64,000 bases of DNA from positions 10,001-74,000 of the forward strand of contig JANAVB010015626.1 of the NCBI GenBank assembly GCA_029216955.1. Reading direction: 5' to 3'. The notes beneath the pieces are model-generated. The model was not told the DNA's origin, ran no database searches, and saw only the letters and a list, made by a program, of their open reading frames with translations. Source of the DNA: Iris pallida. Lineage: Eukaryota; Streptophyta; Magnoliopsida; Asparagales; Iridaceae. This document shows, piece by piece, positions 60,280-64,000 of this stretch. Each line of letters opens with the position of its first letter. Position 1 is the first letter of the stretch. The position numbers and the translations under genes are program-made.

Positions 60280-62486
60280 TGTAGTGACCCGCTCCGCCCT
60301 AGCGGAACGCCGATTCCAAACGGCGTGTGCAACGACTCAAAACGAGCCGTCGACCCGAAGAGTTGCCTCGACCCGATGAAGTATCGATGCAAATCGATGC
60401 CAGACTTGCCTTGGCCCGTCAAGATGAATCCAGACTTAGACTTCCAAAGGCGCGCTCGGAGTATCGCTCGGCCAATACAAACATCGCTAAGGTGGGTGGC
60501 TCCGATGAACCCGTCTGTGCTTAGCCTAGACACATAACAAAACGGACACATTCACGAGAATCGCTAGGCGATAACATCTTACATGCTAATAAATGACTCA
60601 ACGTGCCTAGCTAAGGGAATAATCCCATCTTGCATGCTTGTTTAGAACATGGAAAAGAACTCGGCAATTATAGAAACGCTCGTACTGCGCTCTATGCTCG
60701 TGCTATGGCACAAGCTCACGTTCATGTCCCTTATACGTTCAAACAATGAAACAATGAATGGTTTACAACAATGAAATGGGAAGGCTATCAACATAGTCGC
60801 TCCGAGTAGAGTTTAGCAACATTGAAAGGCTATGGGACCGATGGGTCGCCAAGGCGACTCCCACACTGGGAATTGCGTAATGCGTGAATGAATGGATCAA
60901 CAAATGAATGAATGAATGAATGAATGAATACATGAATGAATCGATGAATCAAATGAACAAGTGAAAGAAAGAAAGAAAAGAAAGAATACATGAAAGATAA
61001 GACATAGAAGACGCTATCGACAGGTGTGACGGGCCCATGCAACGGGGCTCGCTACCCGCGCTGTACGGACGCCAACCTGGTCGATAACGCATTATGGCTA
61101 AGGGTTAGCCTACGGCTCGGAGTTAGCCGCTAAGTTAAAATGATAAGATAATACGAAATGGTCGTGGACAAACGGCACGGGCGATGGGGGGGAATACCGT
61201 GGCCGTCGTGTGGAAGGATTCTGCGGCACGGGCGTTGGGGAGGAAAACCGTGGCCGGCCTAGGCAGAATCAATACGGCGCTTACGGGCTGCTTGGGTGCG
61301 GGCTTGGGCACCAAGAGACGTAAGTAGGAGGGTATATTCAAGAGACTTAACGGGGTGTACCAGCCATCACCCTACGCTAAGTTGAGAATTGCCACAGGGG
61401 AATGTCCTAAATGGCTTGTAAAGCCAGCGACCCGTGCATGTAGATTAAGTAGACTATGCTGGTGGCAATCCACGTGCAAGTTCTTGCATTGAAATCAAAG
61501 TAGTCTAAGTTAAATGAACAAGTGTCTCCTGAACATGCCCGAAATATAACACTCCTGAACATGCTTGTAAAGTAACATCCTGAACATGAACGTGCTCGAA
61601 ATGTAACATGCCTGAACATGCTTGAAATATACCACCCCGAATATGCTTGAAATGTGCCTCTTGAACATGCTCGAAATATAACACTAGAACATGCCCACGA
61701 CGTGCTAGAACCCGAGACATGGACATGACCGTAACATTGAATGTTTACATAAATCACGTCATGTTACTTCATGTTAATGTTGACTAACTTGGTTTACCTT
61801 GGACAGGGAAGGCCGGACGGTAAGTATGGGTAAGTCGTGCATGCATTTTCCATGCGACACTTGAAATCAGCAACACGAGATAGGTCATGATATGTGCCAT
61901 GAAACTGATCCTAAGGCAAGATTAGAAAGACAATGAATGATAGCGGTGCACAAAAGTAAATGCAACGTGTTTGGTAATGATAGCTTTGTGGGCGAGCTAG
62001 CCTCCCCACCAGTGCATAACAATGTGCTGATAACCCCACAGTATGCTTGCAGGATAGCAGGAGACGCCGGCGGGTACGGAGCTTCCATCGAAAGTGTCAA
62101 GGCGCGGAGCCAACTCTGGGGCCTTGGAACGTTGCAAGAAGCTGAAGCACCCTATACAGGACATAATGTATCGGAACATCGCCATGTATCATTCCATGTT
62201 GTAAGCCACTTGGCACGCCTTTTATGTTTCAGAGAGAGAGCTTGAGCGATTTGTAATATCGGCCTAGCGCCGCTTGTAAACTTCTTGAAATTCAATAAAG
62301 AGATTTGGATTCGCTTCTACTTGTGTTCATTTTTACTTCCGCTGCAAATGGGGACACTCTGTGCGACTCTGTGGCCTAGACTCAAATCGGCCGTTTCTGG
62401 ACTTGGCCTTGCACGGGCGTAACCTAGGCCCGTGCGGCATCATGCCTTAGCGAGGACGATCGCTCCTACGGGAGCGGGGCGTGACA
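60280..62486 (+). mobile_element. 3' LTR of LARD element
   Basis: 2207 bases, the partner of 55036-57246. It includes the TGAA run (about 60903-60928) and the GAACATGC array (about 61515-61710). Confidence 0.92.
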
Positions 62487-64000
62487 TATATCGCTCAAAT
62501 TAATCGGTCTTTATACACTCAAGAACCGAGAAGACAAAAGAATAAAAGACAAGTTTCTACACAGAAACTATCTTCAAGTACTTCCCAATCTGTTCCTACA
62601 GATCTCCGGGAACATTTGCAAAATAAACGGAGAATCGACACTCCATCTGGCTATGATATTGCTCATATTTGCCATGAAAAGCATGGTTGTAACTTCCAAC
62701 CTCGAGTTGTGATTCAGTGTTATTGTTCACCAAAAAGACGATCTGTTTTCGAACGGATTCAATATGAACCAATACTGGACGAAGACGAACCTCTTTATGC
62801 TTCTGTCAACATGACCTCCAGAAACATTGGGGGTAGAATACGATCTGATGCTATGTCAGATTCTGAAGATGGTGTTTACCTCGGCACCCGATCCAGGACC
62901 GGAGCTTCGACCAGGGTCTCTTCTTCTTCTCACCCAAGTGATAATCCGGAGATCACAGAGGACTTCCTTGGAGAGTCCAATTTCCCGGTATTGACTCCCG
63001 TAAATAGCCCCGAAAAAGAGACTGATTCTCACAGCGATGATTCAGAACAGACTGTTTCATCGTCTATTCCTCGAACGATTACCGCTTATATGGTAGATGG
63101 TAATCAAGAGCCTTCGACTAGCACTGAAGCTCATAAACAGAGGATTTCTTCCTTGGAACAACAGTTACGAGCTATGGCAGATACGTTGACTGCTATGCAC
63201 ACTCTTATGCAAGCTCAGCCACGAACTCAGCAAGTTCAAACAACAGTACCGCTAGTGGTATTAAATACTCCTGTTGCCCTAAACCCGGAACCCTCTACTA
63301 TTCCGGGGGTACAGTCTTATGTTCATGTACAACCCACTCCAAGTCAGTCCGGAGCTGGGGGTGATACATATGCTGCAGTCCCTCCTCCCAATTATACTCA
63401 ACAAGCAACAACACCGCAATCTTCCGAAGCTGTCACTGAAGAGTTGAAACATCTTCGGTCTCAGTTCGAAGCATTCAAGCAAAAAGATGGCTTACAAAGA
63501 TTGGATATCAAGCAGCCTTATCCCATACAATGGAAGAAAGTATCGTATCCCCCAAAATACAAACCTCCGACCATCTCTTTCTTTGATGGGACTACCTCCC
63601 TAAGTCAGTTCGTTAATCACTTTGAAGTAATGACTGATCAGTTGCAACCAAGCGATGCCCTCCTCACACGGGTATTCGTCGGTTGTCTTAAAGGAACCGC
63701 TTATGAATGGTATCGAAGTCTCCCTGATGGGTGTATTACTTCATTTGCTGGATTCAAACAGATGTTTCTAGAACGATTCTATGAAGACGTCAATGACATG
63801 ACCATGTCGGCCCTCATAAGAATTAAACAGAACAATAATGAAAGTACGGAGAGCTTTATTGAAAGATTCAGAAGAGAAGCCCTCAAAATGCCTCTCGGAA
63901 CTCCCGATGATGTTACTATCGACACTTGCAAGTCGAATCTCTTACCAATCATCAGCATGTGGATAGGGTCAACTCAATTCCAAGATTGGCCTTCTTTTAT
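62487..64000 (+). CDS. ORF1-gag of Ogre-like element 2, second segment (runs off window)
   Basis: The frame that stops at the insertion at 55035 continues here without any stop to the last base. It contains a Cys/His block (about 62665-62735: CHEKHGC, CYCSPKRRSVFERI) equivalent to that of element 1, and an acidic Ser-rich linker. A predicted coiled coil follows (about 63130-63210, ISSLEQQLRAMADTL), then a retrotransposon gag domain (about 63560-63920: FFDGTTSLSQFVNHFEVM, GTAYEWYRSL, FIERFRREALKMP). Gag builds the cytoplasmic particle and binds the RNA. The rest of gag, protease and pol are beyond the window. The long open frame indicates a fairly recent element. Confidence 0.88.

Larger units (their letters stand above)
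55036..62486 (+). mobile_element. Complete non-coding LTR element (LARD type), 7.45 kb
   Basis: Two LTRs of 2.2 kb (TGTAGTGACCCG to GGGGCGTGACA), a perfect iMet primer site and a polypurine-type junction, but a 3.0-kb interior without gag or pol. The LTRs differ at only about one to two bases per hundred by eye, so this is the youngest visible insertion along with the TR-GAG element. It interrupts the ORF1-gag frame of element 2. Confidence 0.92.

Overview
The window is repeat-rich nuclear DNA from a flowering plant. It contains plant L1-type LINEs with a DUF4283-like ORF1, Tat/Ogre-clade Ty3/gypsy elements with a tRNA-Arg-type primer site, non-autonomous gypsy derivatives, and a fragment of 45S rDNA carrying the angiosperm ITS1 core motif. 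I see no convincing single-copy host gene. Species cannot be fixed from the sequence alone.

Layout. (1) 1-35305 is an approximately 18.3-kb tandem duplication: 1-16432 matches 18310-34965. Each unit holds, in order, a plus-strand L1 LINE ending at a (TA)n tract, a minus-strand gypsy derivative with very long LTRs and a non-coding interior, and the 3' part of a plus-strand Tat-clade element (RNase H, integrase, antisense ORFs, 3' LTR). The LINE of copy A is cut by the window start. The LTR of copy A is cut at 16432, just past its TATA box, and joined to the LINE of copy B. Copy B runs on into a complete 3' LTR ending at 35305. (2) 35306-41279 is a mosaic of old minus-strand gypsy LTR pieces. 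It includes an ITS1-5.8S fragment (38372-38662) placed where an LTR's U3 meets its transcription start, and a minisatellite (39955-40440). (3) From about 42043 to the end is a nested stack. Ogre-like element 1 (LTR, PBS, ORF1-gag) is cut at 45731 by Ogre-like element 2, which runs off the window. The 5' LTR of element 2 is split by a minus-strand gag-only element (TR-GAG type, 45825-52791, target duplication CATAC). Its ORF1-gag reading frame is split by a non-coding LARD-type element (55036-62486, target duplication TATAT, perfect tRNA-iMet primer site).

How the parts relate. The autonomous-type elements (Tat and Ogre-like) would supply gag, protease, RT and integrase. The TR-GAG and LARD elements encode little or nothing and must have been mobilised in trans. 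The most unusual signal is that each Tat/Ogre-like element is loaded with its own short CpG-containing motif: TTTACGC in element 1, GCGTATG/CATACGC in element 2, GGCGCC in element 3. The motif lies in the U3 and again inside the element's own coding or antisense-ORF region. The TR-GAG element carries a related motif, GCGTACGCTC. This resembles the pattern expected of binding sites for an element-specific trans factor, but that reading is inference.
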